Origin: Planktotalea arctica
GTDB lineage: Bacteria > Pseudomonadota > Alphaproteobacteria > Rhodobacterales > Rhodobacteraceae
Direction of reading: 5' to 3'
Length of the DNA stretch: 64,000 nucleotides
NCBI RefSeq assembly: GCF_002105285.1
Contig: NZ_MUHR01000001.1
Span: 248,001 to 312,000, forward strand
Each line of letters begins with the position of its first letter. Position 1 is the stretch's first letter. Shown here piece after piece: positions 46,108-54,509 of the stretch. The notes under the pieces were generated by a model. It was not told the DNA's origin and did no database searches. It saw only the letters and a program-made list of their open reading frames with translations. The position numbers and the translations under genes were made by a program.

Positions 46108-46791
46108 TCAAACCACTTTCAATCCAAGCTGACCGAGCAGATCGGCGGCTTGGCTTTTGGAAATAATTGCGCCTTTGAAGCGGCGCGCATCACTCATTTG
46201 AAGGCCACCCAGATCGCAGGTGCGTAAATCGGCACCTTGGAAGTTGGCATCGGTGACGATGGTGTCGCGCAAAGAACAGCCTTGCAAATTGGCATCCCTA
46301 AAATCACCGCCGGACAAATCGGCCTGATCAAAGTTAACGCCCGATAGCTTGGCATCGCGCAACATCAGGCCGCGCAGTTCCGCAAGGCCCAGATTGCATT
46401 GATCAAAACCCAGATCAGATACGCCAATCTCTGCCATGTTCAGTCCGATCATCTTGCATCCTTTGAAATCGACATCTGCCATTTTGCTGAACGCAAAACT
46501 CGCATTGCTCAGATCGCATTTTTCAAAGCGAACCTGTGAAAAACGCGCGGAGCGAAAGGTGCTGTCGATGGCGCGGCAGTTGGTGAATGTGACCTCATCC
46601 ATCACGCAATGATCAAAGCGCGTGGTGCGTAGCTCGCATTTTTCGAACGCCCATTCGATCAAATCACACTCGTCGAAATCAACGCTGTTGAGCTGGCAGG
46701 CAACCAGCCGCACAGAAGCGCCTGCCGCGGCGATCCCAGCTATATCCTTAGAAGTTAGGCTTTGCTCAGTAATGACGCGCGGCTCGCTCAT
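46108..46791 (-). CDS. Pentapeptide-repeat protein
   Basis: Cytosolic protein of 227 residues starting MSEPRVITEQSLTSKDIAG. From about residue 30 it is built of A(D/N)LxX pentapeptides, for example FDECDLIEWAFEKCELRTTRF, ANLQGCSLRDTIVTDANF and ADLRTCDLGGLQ, predicting a right-handed four-sided beta helix. DNA-mimicking members (Qnr, McbG) protect gyrase, but most have no known role. It sits between rimM (1 bp) and trmD (1 bp), normally adjacent, so it is embedded in the ribosomal operon. The C-terminal SKSQAADLLGQLGLKVV is a helical cap. Confidence 0.9.
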   Translation of the reverse strand: MSEPRVITEQSLTSKDIAGIAAAGASVRLVACQLNSVDFDECDLIEWAFEKCELRTTRFDHCVMDEVTFTNCRAIDSTFRSARFSQVRFEKCDLSNASFAFSKMADVDFKGCKMIGLNMAEIGVSDLGFDQCNLGLAELRGLMLRDAKLSGVNFDQADLSGGDFRDANLQGCSLRDTIVTDANFQGADLRTCDLGGLQMSDARRFKGAIISKSQAADLLGQLGLKVV

Positions 46792-46792
46792 A

Positions 46793-47299
46793 TCAATCGA
46801 ATAACCCTTCGGGCGGATCGGTGATGATGCGCCGCGCTTTGAGATCAACGGTCGGCACGGCGGCAATCGTAAACGGCAGTAGCACGGCGGTTTTCAGGTT
46901 CGCGCCGTGCACCTCCAGCAAATCGCCCGCGCCGTGGTTCTGTACGTTCTTCACATGGCCAAGGGTCACGCCGCCGGTATCAACAACCTCAAGCCCCTCC
47001 AAGTCCGTGTGATAGTATTCATCGTCCGGCAATGCAGGAAGCTGCGCGCGGCGCGCGAATAGTTTCTCGCCGCTCAGTGCATCGGCTTGTTCTTTCGAGG
47101 AAACACCGGACAGTCGCACGGAATAGCCGTTTTTCACTGGCCCCAGCAGCGTCAAAGCAACGCTGCGACCATCCTCTAGCGTCAAAGGGCTGTAATCGGC
47201 AATCGCAGATGGCTCGGCGCAAAAGCTCTTGATGCGCACATCTCCGCGCACCCCGAAAGAGCCACCGATGGACCCCACACAAATCAGATCATCACTCAT
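46793..47299 (-). CDS. rimM: 16S rRNA processing protein RimM
   Basis: Ribosome maturation factor of 168 residues that binds S19 and assists 30S head assembly. Opening [26 protein letters not shown] is characteristic, followed by the PRC-barrel domain ([36 protein letters not shown] to [19 protein letters not shown]). The ATG overlaps the stop of an upstream small gene (ATGA). Confidence 0.96.
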   Translation of the reverse strand: MSDDLICVGSIGGSFGVRGDVRIKSFCAEPSAIADYSPLTLEDGRSVALTLLGPVKNGYSVRLSGVSSKEQADALSGEKLFARRAQLPALPDDEYYHTDLEGLEVVDTGGVTLGHVKNVQNHGAGDLLEVHGANLKTAVLLPFTIAAVPTVDLKARRIITDPPEGLFD

Positions 47300-47451
47300 T
47301 CCGAAACTCCCCCAGAAACGCCGCGGCACACGCCGCTTGTCATTGCCCCGCCCGCATCAAGGCATTTGTCCAGCGCAGCATTGCGCTCGGACATGACGCC
47401 AAGCACGAAGGCCACGCCAAACATGATGGGTAGGCGAATGAGGCGGAACAT
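47296..47451 (-). CDS. Small putative membrane protein upstream of rimM
   Basis: Protein of 51 residues, [20 protein letters not shown] followed by [17 protein letters not shown] and a Gly/Ser-rich end with a second Cys. Residues 4-20 form a hydrophobic segment with a basic start, so it is a small membrane or exported protein. Its stop overlaps the rimM ATG by 4 bp, and it lies between rpsP and rimM in the ribosomal operon. This coupling and the coding-like composition support a real gene. No family name is known to me. Confidence 0.75.
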   Translation of the reverse strand: MFRLIRLPIMFGVAFVLGVMSERNAALDKCLDAGGAMTSGVCRGVSGGVSE

Positions 47452-47482
47452 AGCAAATAGTCCTCAACAGAAAAGCAAAAGA

Positions 47483-47501
47483 CGGCGCAAATACTGCGCC
47501 G
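47483..47501 (-). terminator. Weak terminator or attenuator between rpsP and rimM
   Basis: CGGCGCA (47483-47489) and TGCGCCG (47495-47501) form a 7-bp stem with an AATAC loop, 28 bp below the rpsP stop. The minus-strand sequence after the stem is TCTTTTGCTTTT, an interrupted T tract. It could reduce expression of the downstream genes relative to rpsP. Confidence 0.5.
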
Positions 47502-47528
47502 CCCCTATTATCAAAGCTGACGAGCGAT

Positions 47529-47921
47529 TTACTCTGTCGCCGCTGCTTCTTCTTGTGCAGGTGCTGCAGCCGCTTCGGCCGCCGCTGCTGCTTTTGCAGC
47601 TTTCTCTTCAACGCGCGCAACGGCTTTCTTGCCGGGTGTGCCCTTCGTTGGGTTTGCGCGGTCTTTCTTAGGCAGCAGGTCAGCCGCTTCGAGCATGCGC
47701 GAAACACGGTCGGTCGTCTGTGCGCCCTCGCCAAGCCAGTACTGGATGCGCTCGACGTTCATTTTTACGCGCTCTTCGCTGTCTTTTGGCAGCAGCGGGT
47801 TATATGTGCCCAGCTTTTCGATGTAACGGCCATCGCGCGGCATGCGGCTGTCCGCTGCGACGATGCGATAGAATGGACGCTTTTTGGAACCGCTGCGCGC
47901 GAGACGAATTTTCATAGCCAT
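47529..47921 (-). CDS. rpsP: 30S ribosomal protein S16
   Basis: Ribosomal protein bS16 of 130 residues. [43 protein letters not shown] is the classic opening. After residue 85 it has an Ala/Glu-rich tail ([26 protein letters not shown] in outline) common in alphaproteobacterial S16. It leads the rpsP-rimM-trmD-rplS-rpmE series. The start is 52 bp below the chorismate mutase stop. Confidence 0.97.
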   Translation of the reverse strand: MAMKIRLARSGSKKRPFYRIVAADSRMPRDGRYIEKLGTYNPLLPKDSEERVKMNVERIQYWLGEGAQTTDRVSRMLEAADLLPKKDRANPTKGTPGKKAVARVEEKAAKAAAAAEAAAAPAQEEAAATE

Positions 47922-47973
47922 GGTGTAGTTCTCCTAGTGTTTTATCTATGTCAGGTCGGTGAAATCACGGACC

Positions 47974-48270
47974 CTATGATTGGTGTCGTTTGTGGTGATG
48001 GATCACTTCCTCAATCACGAAATTGAGGAATTTCTTGGCAAATTCGGGGTCCAGATCGGCCCGGTTTGCAAGGTCTTCCAGCCGCGCGATTTGCGTGGAC
48101 TCGCGCGCGGGATCGCTTGGCGGAAGCGCATGCTCCGCCTTTAGCTTGCCCACAGCTTGTGTGTGTTTGAACCGCTCGCCCAAGGTATAGACGAGGATTG
48201 CATCAAGGCGGTCAATGCTCTCGCGGTGCTCTTTGAGCACTTCGGCGGCTTTGGAGACGGCATCAGTCAA
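47974..48270 (-). CDS. Chorismate mutase (AroQ type)
   Basis: All-helical chorismate mutase of 98 residues that makes prephenate for Phe/Tyr synthesis. It starts with TTG (MTDAVSKAAEVLKEHRESIDRLDAILVYTLGERFKHTQAVGKLKAEHALPPSDPARE in outline): Arg17, the HTQAVGKLK helix with Lys, and RESTQIARLEDLA match AroQ active-site Arg/Lys positions. The start overlaps the GNAT gene above it by 8 bp. Placement between GNAT genes and rpsP is typical for Rhodobacterales. Confidence 0.88.
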   Translation of the reverse strand: MTDAVSKAAEVLKEHRESIDRLDAILVYTLGERFKHTQAVGKLKAEHALPPSDPARESTQIARLEDLANRADLDPEFAKKFLNFVIEEVIHHHKRHQS

Positions 48271-48868
48271 TGGGCATCCCTTTCGGTTTGAACAGCGGGT
48301 CCGCGTAGTTGGCAATTTCCATCTCGATCCCATGAGCGATCTGGCTGGAGCGCAGTTTTTCGGGGCTTGGATGGCGATAAACGGCGTCGCTGCCATCAAT
48401 CGTCGCGGCCTCTTTATCCTTAACCGCGCCAAGACGTTCGGCAAGGCGGATGGAGTCGAGGTTCTTGGGGTCGATGTAGGACACAGCGCTCTCCCAGCCC
48501 TGAACCTCGTAGAAATACTTACGCGTGGCATGCGCGGCCTCGAGCGCGTAGCCATTCCCCGCGACCTCGGGCCAGATGATCCAGGCGATTTCGCGCTCGG
48601 GCCATTTCGCAGGCTGCCAGCCGCCGGCCATGCCCAGCGTTTTGCCGCTTTCGCGGTCATGGATCATCCACATGCCAAAGCCGCGAATTTCCCAATGGCC
48701 GATTTCTGCCGCATAAAGCATCCACGCCTCGTATGCGTTCAATGGCCCGCCCATAAACCGCGCACGGTAGCTGGTGAACGTCGCTTTGAAGTTCGGGTAA
48801 TCCACTGCCTCAGGACCGCGCAGAACCAAGCGTTTGGTTTCCAGAACGGGGATGCGTTTGGTTGGCAT
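48263..48868 (-). CDS. GNAT-family N-acetyltransferase (RimJ/RimL-like), third of three
   Basis: Acetyl-CoA-dependent acyltransferase, 201 residues. Opens MPTKRIPVLETKRLVLRGPEAVDYPNF. The acetyl-CoA loop is in WIIWPEVAGNGYALEAA and the C-terminal SYIDPKNLDSIRLAERLGA segment matches RimJ/RimL enzymes. It starts one base inside the stop of the second GNAT gene and overlaps chorismate mutase by 8 bp. Substrate unknown. Confidence 0.87.
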   Translation of the reverse strand: MPTKRIPVLETKRLVLRGPEAVDYPNFKATFTSYRARFMGGPLNAYEAWMLYAAEIGHWEIRGFGMWMIHDRESGKTLGMAGGWQPAKWPEREIAWIIWPEVAGNGYALEAAHATRKYFYEVQGWESAVSYIDPKNLDSIRLAERLGAVKDKEAATIDGSDAVYRHPSPEKLRSSQIAHGIEMEIANYADPLFKPKGMPID

Positions 48869-49425
48869 TATGCGGCCTCATTGGTGTGGATATAGGCCAG
48901 CATATCGCCATTGTGGACTGTCGCGCGCGCACCGAGGCGTTCGGCCAATGCGATCGATCGCGCGTTGTCCTTGTGAATATAGCTCGCCAGTTCCTGCAGG
49001 TTCAGCGTATCAAACGCAAAGGCGCGCGCCATTTGCGCCGCTTCATGCGCTATGCCGAGACCTTCGTTTTCTTGCGACACCAGAAAGCCAAGTTCGATCT
49101 GCGCATCTCCCGGCTCAAGGCCGAGGATCACGAAGCCTAGCAGATCAGCGCTATCCACATCCTCGACCGCCCAGCCGCCGTGACCATGCAGCACCCAGCC
49201 AGAAGCCAGTTGCACGAAATCCCACCACGCATCATCACGGCTCATCGGGCCGCCTATATATTGACCGCGATCGCCGCAAACAATGTCTGCATAGCGGGGG
49301 AAATCTTCGACGCGCGGCGCGCGCAGCAAGAGTGCATCGGACATAAGCGTCGGGATTTGCGAAGACACGCTGGCCGCGATCGCAGAGGGGATGCCTGTTG
49401 GGGCCTGCTCGCATGTGTTGCTCAT
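48868..49425 (-). CDS. GNAT-family N-acetyltransferase, second of three
   Basis: Paralogue of the flanking acetyltransferases, 185 residues. DALLLRAPRVEDFPRYADIVCGDRG opens the fold, LGFLVSQENEGLGIAHEAAQMA holds the acetyl-CoA loop, and SYIHKDNARSIALAERLGA is the C-terminal signature. It overlaps the first GNAT gene by 4 bp and the third by one base. Substrate unknown. Confidence 0.87.
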   Translation of the reverse strand: MSNTCEQAPTGIPSAIAASVSSQIPTLMSDALLLRAPRVEDFPRYADIVCGDRGQYIGGPMSRDDAWWDFVQLASGWVLHGHGGWAVEDVDSADLLGFVILGLEPGDAQIELGFLVSQENEGLGIAHEAAQMARAFAFDTLNLQELASYIHKDNARSIALAERLGARATVHNGDMLAYIHTNEAA

Positions 49426-49973
49426 GCGTATGCCCCCATTCCACCATCATCCAATTCTGCGGGCGCAGGGTGGCGATAGAGATGATCCAGCCCCATTTGC
49501 ACATTGTCATATGCGCGTTCGAACGTCGCGCCAAGGCGCTCCGCAAGGGCGATAGAACGTGCGTTGTCCGGCACGATGTTTGATGTGAGCGTGGTAAACC
49601 CAAGCTCCGTATAGGCCCATTGGCGCACGGCAAGCGCCGCTTCAAAGGCGATGCCTTTTCCTTCGAAACCCTCAAAGACGACCCAGCCGATTTCGGGTTC
49701 TGGCCAGCCTTCGGGATTCCAGATGCCGCAGATGCCTGCAGGCTTGCCGGTCTCTTTGTCCTCGATGCTCAGGTAGCCATAGCCGTGGATGTGCCAATGC
49801 CCGATGTTGAGCGCATACCAGCGCCACGCATCATCGCGCTTGGTATATCCGCCAAAGCCCTCCGAGCGCACTTCGTCCATCAGAAACGCGATCAATGGCT
49901 CTGCATCGGCCATTTCAGGGCCGCGCAAAATCAAGCGCTGTGTTTCAAAACGAGGGGCGTTGGTGAGAGCCAT
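49422..49973 (-). CDS. GNAT-family N-acetyltransferase, first of three
   Basis: Acetyltransferase of 183 residues, opening MALTNAPRFETQRLILRGPEMADAEPLIAFL. The acetyl-CoA loop is WVVFEGFEGKGIAFEAALAV and the C-terminal signature SNIVPDNARSIALAERLGA. It starts 2 bp below the ffh stop, so it is transcribed with ffh. The three GNATs are clearly related to each other and appear to be local duplications. Targets are unknown. Confidence 0.88.
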   Translation of the reverse strand: MALTNAPRFETQRLILRGPEMADAEPLIAFLMDEVRSEGFGGYTKRDDAWRWYALNIGHWHIHGYGYLSIEDKETGKPAGICGIWNPEGWPEPEIGWVVFEGFEGKGIAFEAALAVRQWAYTELGFTTLTSNIVPDNARSIALAERLGATFERAYDNVQMGLDHLYRHPAPAELDDGGMGAYA

Positions 49974-49975
49974 GG

Positions 49976-51484
49976 TTATTTCTTTTTCCCGAAGCCGGAC
50001 AGACCGGGAGGCAAACCCATGCCGCCGCCCATTCCACCAAGACCGCCGGGCAGCTTGCCGCCCATGGCCTTAGCCGCCGCTTCCATCGCTTTAGGGTCAA
50101 TCTTAGAGGGGTCCATGCCCGCTGGCATACCACCACCGCCTTTGCCGCCCATCATGCCCTTCATCGCTTGCTTAAGCATCCCGCCTTTGCCCATCTTCTT
50201 CATCATGTCGCCCATTTGGCGCTGCATTTTGAGAAGTTTATTCAACTCGGACACTTCCATGCCGGATCCTTTGGCAATCCGTTTTTTACGGCTCGCCTGA
50301 AGCAAAGCAGGGTTGGCACGCTCGCGCTTGGTCATCGACTGGATCAGGGCGATCTGCTGTTTGAGGATGCGATCATCAATGCCAGCGCCCTCCATTTGCT
50401 TGGCCATCTTGCCCATGCCCGGCATCATTCCCATGATCCCTTCCATGCCGCCCATCTTTTGCATCTGCTCCAGCTGGCCCTTGAGGTCGTTCATGTTGAA
50501 CTGACCTTTTTGGAAGCGCTTCATCATGCGCTCGGCTTGCTCGGCCTCGATGGTTTCTTGCGCTTTCTCGACCAGAGCAACGATGTCACCCATGCCAAGG
50601 ATGCGGCCCGCTACGCGCTCTGGCTCGAATGTCTCAAGGGCGTCCATCTTTTCGCCCATGCCGACGAACATAATCGGCTTTCCCGTGACCGCGCGCATCG
50701 AGAGTGCTGCACCGCCGCGACCATCACCGTCCATACGGGTGAGGACAACGCCCGAAATCCCGATCTTGCCGTCAAACTCCTGCGCAACTTCAACGGCGAC
50801 CTGACCAGTGAGACCATCGACAACAAGCAAAGTCTCGCGCGGGTTTACCGCATCGCGGACATCTTCGACCTCTTTCATCAAGGTCTCGTCGATCTGCAAA
50901 CGGCCCGCCGTGTCGAGCATGTAAACGTCGTAGCCGCCCAATGTTGCCTGTTGCTTGGCGCGCTTGGCGATCTGAACGGCGGATTCGCCTGCCACAATGG
51001 GTAGTGTGTCAACGCCGATTTGTTGACCAAGAATAGCCAGCTGCTGCTGCGCCGCTGGGCGGTAAATATCAAGCGAAGCCATCAGCACGCGCTTGCCATT
51101 ACGTTCTGTCAAACGCTTGGCGAGCTTACCTGTCGTCGTCGTCTTACCGCCGCCCTGCAGACCCACCATCAGAATCGGGGCAGGGGCGTTGTCGATTTTC
51201 AACTCGCCCGGTTCGCCTTCGCCGCGCAGAACGTGGATCAATTCGTCATGGACGATCTTAACGACCTGCTGGCCCGGCGTAATGGATTTGGTAACGGACT
51301 GGCCTGTGGCCTTTTCCTGCACCGCTTTGACGAAATCGCGTGCGACGGGCAGGGAAACGTCGGCCTCCAAAAGTGCGACTCGCACCTCGCGCAGGGCGGT
51401 TTTGACGTCATCTTCGGATAATGCGCCTTGCTTGGTCAGGCGGTCAAAGACGCCGGAGAGGCGGTCGGATAGATTTTCAAACAT
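49976..51484 (-). CDS. ffh: Signal recognition particle protein Ffh (SRP54)
   Basis: GTPase that targets nascent membrane proteins with 4.5S RNA to FtsY, 502 residues from the ATG at 51484 (MFENLSDRLSGVFDRLTKQGALSEDDV); the frame is open upstream but that part is not conserved. N and G domains hold GLQGGGKTTTTGKLAKRL, DTAGRLQIDE, TRMDGDGRGGAALS and the ALLEADVSLPVARDF region. The M domain is Met-rich from about residue 325 and ends in a long Gly/Met-rich tail. It heads the GNAT-chorismate mutase-ribosomal series. Confidence 0.96.
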   Translation of the reverse strand: MFENLSDRLSGVFDRLTKQGALSEDDVKTALREVRVALLEADVSLPVARDFVKAVQEKATGQSVTKSITPGQQVVKIVHDELIHVLRGEGEPGELKIDNAPAPILMVGLQGGGKTTTTGKLAKRLTERNGKRVLMASLDIYRPAAQQQLAILGQQIGVDTLPIVAGESAVQIAKRAKQQATLGGYDVYMLDTAGRLQIDETLMKEVEDVRDAVNPRETLLVVDGLTGQVAVEVAQEFDGKIGISGVVLTRMDGDGRGGAALSMRAVTGKPIMFVGMGEKMDALETFEPERVAGRILGMGDIVALVEKAQETIEAEQAERMMKRFQKGQFNMNDLKGQLEQMQKMGGMEGIMGMMPGMGKMAKQMEGAGIDDRILKQQIALIQSMTKRERANPALLQASRKKRIAKGSGMEVSELNKLLKMQRQMGDMMKKMGKGGMLKQAMKGMMGGKGGGGMPAGMDPSKIDPKAMEAAAKAMGGKLPGGLGGMGGGMGLPPGLSGFGKKK

Positions 51485-51785
51485 GCCTATAGATCCTTTA
51501 GCCAACTGCAAGTTAGGCCCAATGTAGGAAGGCCCGGCGAATGTTCCAAACGAGAAACGCACCAGTGGGCGCAACGCGCTGACTGATGGCGATCCTCATG
51601 TCATTGAGGACCGGAAGGGTTTTCGGCTTCCGGATGTGCTCTGGCGTGTAGGCTTTGGGCGCGGTGGAGTCAACAGGGACCCGGTTCACGCCGCTGCGCA
51701 GCGTTGCAATTTCGAACCCTTGAAGCGAAGATGCGGTAACGCGTGAGTATGCGCACACCTTACGGGCATGGTTAGGGCAGGATTT
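51485..51785. other. Divergent spacer between ffh and a LysR gene
   Basis: On the minus strand a frame at 51513-51758 could encode about 81 residues from GTG (containing TPEHIRKPKTLPVLNDMRIA), with a short ATG-started version at 51599. It has coding-like composition but a poor ribosome-binding site and no family, and would lie inside the ffh upstream region. It is noted as a possible small gene, not called. Confidence 0.35.
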
Positions 51786-52664
51786 ATGGACAATTGGGAT
51801 GAAGTGCGGACTGCTTATCAGGTTGCGAAAATGGGCACGGTCAGCGGTGCGGCGGAGGTGCTCGGGGTGCATCATGCCACGGTGATCCGCCATGTGGACG
51901 CGCTTGAGACACGCCTCGGGGTAAAGCTGTTCCAACGCCATGCGCGTGGCTATACGGCGACTGAAGCTGGCGAGGACCTGTGCCGCGTAGCGCAAGCGAC
52001 GGATGAGCAGTTCAGCCAACTCGTTGGTCGGGTTAAAGGCAAGGGCGATGAGGTCTCGGGCGAATTGGTGGTTACATCGCTCAATGGGCTTGCACCGCTG
52101 ATGTCGCCGACGCTGACCGCGTTTCAGCAGAAGTTTCCCGATTTGACCTTGCGTTACCTCACGGGCGAGCGATTGTTCCGCCTTGAATACGGCGAGGCGC
52201 ATGTGGCCATTCGCGCGGGAGCCGCGCCGGACCAGCCAGATAATGTGGTGCAATCCTTCGTCAGTCAAAGCGTCGCGCTTTATGCGTCCCAAAGCTATGT
52301 AGACGTCCATGGTATGCCGGCCGATGAAAGCGAATATGCGCGGCATCGCTTTGTGGGGCATGATTTGGATACTAGCCGCGCGCCGTTCTTTAAATGGCTG
52401 GGTGCGAACGTACCGCGCGCGAATGTGGTGTTCCGCTCGACCGATAACCGCGCCATGGAACTGGCGATTTGCGCCGGGGCCGGCATCGGATTTATGACGG
52501 AAACGGACGCGGCCTCGCACGGGGATATGGTGCAAATATCCGCGCCACGAGAGGAATGGCGTGCGCCGCTCTGGCTTGTGACGCATGTTGATCTGCACCG
52601 CACGGCCAAGGTGCAAGCCTTTCTGACCTTTGTGAAAGAGCGCGCAAAAGACTGGAGCGCATGA
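51786..52664 (+). CDS. LysR-family transcriptional regulator
   Basis: Regulator of 292 residues, starting at ATG 51786 (MDNWDEVRTAYQVAKMGTVSGAAEVLGVHHATVIRHVDALETRLG). The helix-turn-helix is GAAEVLGVHHATVIRHVDAL. A GTG six codons earlier is open but lacks a better site. The effector domain covers about residues 90-290 with the SLNGLAPLMSPTLTAFQQKFPDLTLRYL start. It overlaps the downstream EamA gene by 4 bp (ATGA), which is unusual for LysR genes and suggests it is cotranscribed with the exporter it may control. Confidence 0.87.
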   Translation: MDNWDEVRTAYQVAKMGTVSGAAEVLGVHHATVIRHVDALETRLGVKLFQRHARGYTATEAGEDLCRVAQATDEQFSQLVGRVKGKGDEVSGELVVTSLNGLAPLMSPTLTAFQQKFPDLTLRYLTGERLFRLEYGEAHVAIRAGAAPDQPDNVVQSFVSQSVALYASQSYVDVHGMPADESEYARHRFVGHDLDTSRAPFFKWLGANVPRANVVFRSTDNRAMELAICAGAGIGFMTETDAASHGDMVQISAPREEWRAPLWLVTHVDLHRTAKVQAFLTFVKERAKDWSA

Positions 52665-53581
52665 TGAGCGAAGCCCTGCGCGGCCACGGTGCAATGCTAT
52701 TGTTCTCGATGCTCGTGGCGGGATCGTTTTCGCTTGGCTCCATGGCCGCGCCAAGCGTTGATCCAGAACTGGTGACGGTGCTGCGCTTTGCCATCGCGGC
52801 GCTGATCCTTGGGGGCATATGCGCGCTGCGAGGCGAGTTGACGCGCACAGCCTTCGTCGCGATCTGGCGCTACGGGCTGCTTGGTGCGGTTTTTGCCACT
52901 TATTTCGTTTTAATGTTCGAGGGGCTGAAAACCGCGCCGCCCGTGTCGGCGGCGGCGGTCTTTACGTTGACGCCGCTGGTGACAGCATTGGCGAGTTTCG
53001 TAATCTTGCGCCAGATCACTACACGCCGGATCGCCCTTGCGCTTGGTATCGGCGCGAGCGGCGCGCTTTGGGTAATTTTTCGCGCGGAGTGGTCGGCTTT
53101 CACCGCGTTTCGCATCGGGCAGGGCGAATTCATCTATTTCTGGGGATGCGTGCGCCACGCAATCTATATTCCACTGGTGCGGTTGCTCAATCGCGGCGAA
53201 AGCGCGATGCTGTTTTCGCTCGGCACGACCTGCGGCGGTGTGCTAGCTTTGCTGCTCTGGAGTGCGGATAGTCTGATCACGACCGATTATGCCGCTTTGC
53301 CGCAAATCGTCTGGATCACCATCGCCTATGTTGCGATTTTTGCAACTGCGGCAACCTTCGTTCTGACGCAATACGCCTCCCTGCGCCTGCCGGGGGCGAA
53401 GGTGATGGCCTATACATATCTTACGCCCAGCTGGGTGATCCTGTGGGAAATCGCGTTGGGGCACGGCGCGCCGAGAGGGTTGATTTTGATCGGCGTGGCC
53501 TTGACCATTCTGGCCTTGGCGGTTTTGCTGAAACATGAAGAAACTGGAGGGCGCGATGGCCGATTACGGCAAGCTGATTGA
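52661..53581 (+). CDS. EamA-type transporter coupled to LysR
   Basis: DMT-superfamily inner-membrane transporter of 306 residues, ten helices in two EamA repeats. Visible blocks are SMLVAGSFSLGSMAAPSVDPELVTVLRFAIAALILGGICA, TAPPVSAAAVFTLTPLVTALASFVILRQ and AKVMAYTYLTPSWVILWEIALG. The first ATG overlaps the LysR stop; a second ATG follows immediately. The final 26 bp overlap the hydrolase gene. Substrate unknown. Confidence 0.87.
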   Translation: MMSEALRGHGAMLLFSMLVAGSFSLGSMAAPSVDPELVTVLRFAIAALILGGICALRGELTRTAFVAIWRYGLLGAVFATYFVLMFEGLKTAPPVSAAAVFTLTPLVTALASFVILRQITTRRIALALGIGASGALWVIFRAEWSAFTAFRIGQGEFIYFWGCVRHAIYIPLVRLLNRGESAMLFSLGTTCGGVLALLLWSADSLITTDYAALPQIVWITIAYVAIFATAATFVLTQYASLRLPGAKVMAYTYLTPSWVILWEIALGHGAPRGLILIGVALTILALAVLLKHEETGGRDGRLRQAD

Positions 53582-54479
53582 TGCGGAGACTTGGGGGTTC
53601 ATTAAGAAGACCAATGGCTATTACCCCCCTGAAACAGCCACTTACGGGATCGAGGATCAGCGCCGCATCTACGATGAAATGTGCGCCGCGTTTCGGGTTG
53701 AGTATCCTATTGGTGTGAGCGCTCTGGATCGCGATTATGGCGGGGTGCCGTGCCGCCACTACACTTGCGGCGGCAGTGAAGTGGCGGTGATGTACTTTCA
53801 TGGCGGTGGTTTCGTTGTGGGCGGATTGAACAGTCACGATGACGTTTGCGCCGAGCTTTGCGCGGCCAGTGGCCATCATGTGGTGTCTGTCGATTATCGC
53901 CTCGCGCCAGAGCATAAACACCCTGCGATGTTCGAGGATGCGTTGGCTGCCACGCGCGCTGTGTTTGCTGAAATGGGCCTGCCTTTGGTTTTGTGCGGCG
54001 ATAGCGCGGGGGGTAATTTAGCGGCCTGCGTGTCGCACATGGTGCGTGGATCGGAGTTGGATGTTCGCGGACAAGTTCTGATCTATCCGGGACTTGGCGG
54101 GGACTACAACAAGGGGTCGTATATGGAATACGCCGATGCTCCGATGCTGACGCGTGATGATATTGTGATCTACAAGCATGTGCGTTTGGCGGGGGAAGAA
54201 CCTGTGGGCGACCCGAGCTATGCGCCGTTACACGATGCGTCGTTTGCAGGTTTGCCGCCCACCGTGATCAACACGGCTGAGTGCGATCCATTGAGCGATG
54301 ATGGTGTGGATTATGAAGCAGCATTGAAAGCGGCCGGCGTGCCAGTGCATCGCGTCGATGAGGCAGGATTGGTGCATGGGCATTTGCGCGCGCGGCATAT
54401 GTCTGCGCGCGCAAGCGCGAGTTTTGAGCGCATTAAAGAGGCCGTCACTGCGTTAGCTGCGCAGCGTTGGCCATACTAG
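53556..54479 (+). CDS. Alpha/beta hydrolase, HSL (hormone-sensitive lipase) family
   Basis: Probable cytoplasmic carboxylesterase of 307 residues. ATG 53556 (MADYGKLIDAETWGF) is preceded by GGAGG at good spacing; an ATG 21 bp upstream is open too. The oxyanion motif YFHGGGFVVGG and the nucleophile GDSAGGN are typical HSL; the acid residue is likely in ECDPLSDDG and the His in LVHGHLR. Substrates of this family are short-chain esters or amides. It is last in the LysR-EamA-hydrolase set. Confidence 0.9.
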   Translation: MADYGKLIDAETWGFIKKTNGYYPPETATYGIEDQRRIYDEMCAAFRVEYPIGVSALDRDYGGVPCRHYTCGGSEVAVMYFHGGGFVVGGLNSHDDVCAELCAASGHHVVSVDYRLAPEHKHPAMFEDALAATRAVFAEMGLPLVLCGDSAGGNLAACVSHMVRGSELDVRGQVLIYPGLGGDYNKGSYMEYADAPMLTRDDIVIYKHVRLAGEEPVGDPSYAPLHDASFAGLPPTVINTAECDPLSDDGVDYEAALKAAGVPVHRVDEAGLVHGHLRARHMSARASASFERIKEAVTALAAQRWPY

Positions 54480-54509
54480 GGGCACGACTTTTCGAGAAAA
54501 ACCGGAGCG

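Noticed and set aside
51513-52754. 413-codon minus-strand frame across the LysR gene
   Set aside because: Most of it is antisense to a LysR gene with a clear helix-turn-helix. Only its end (51513-51758) is worth a second look.
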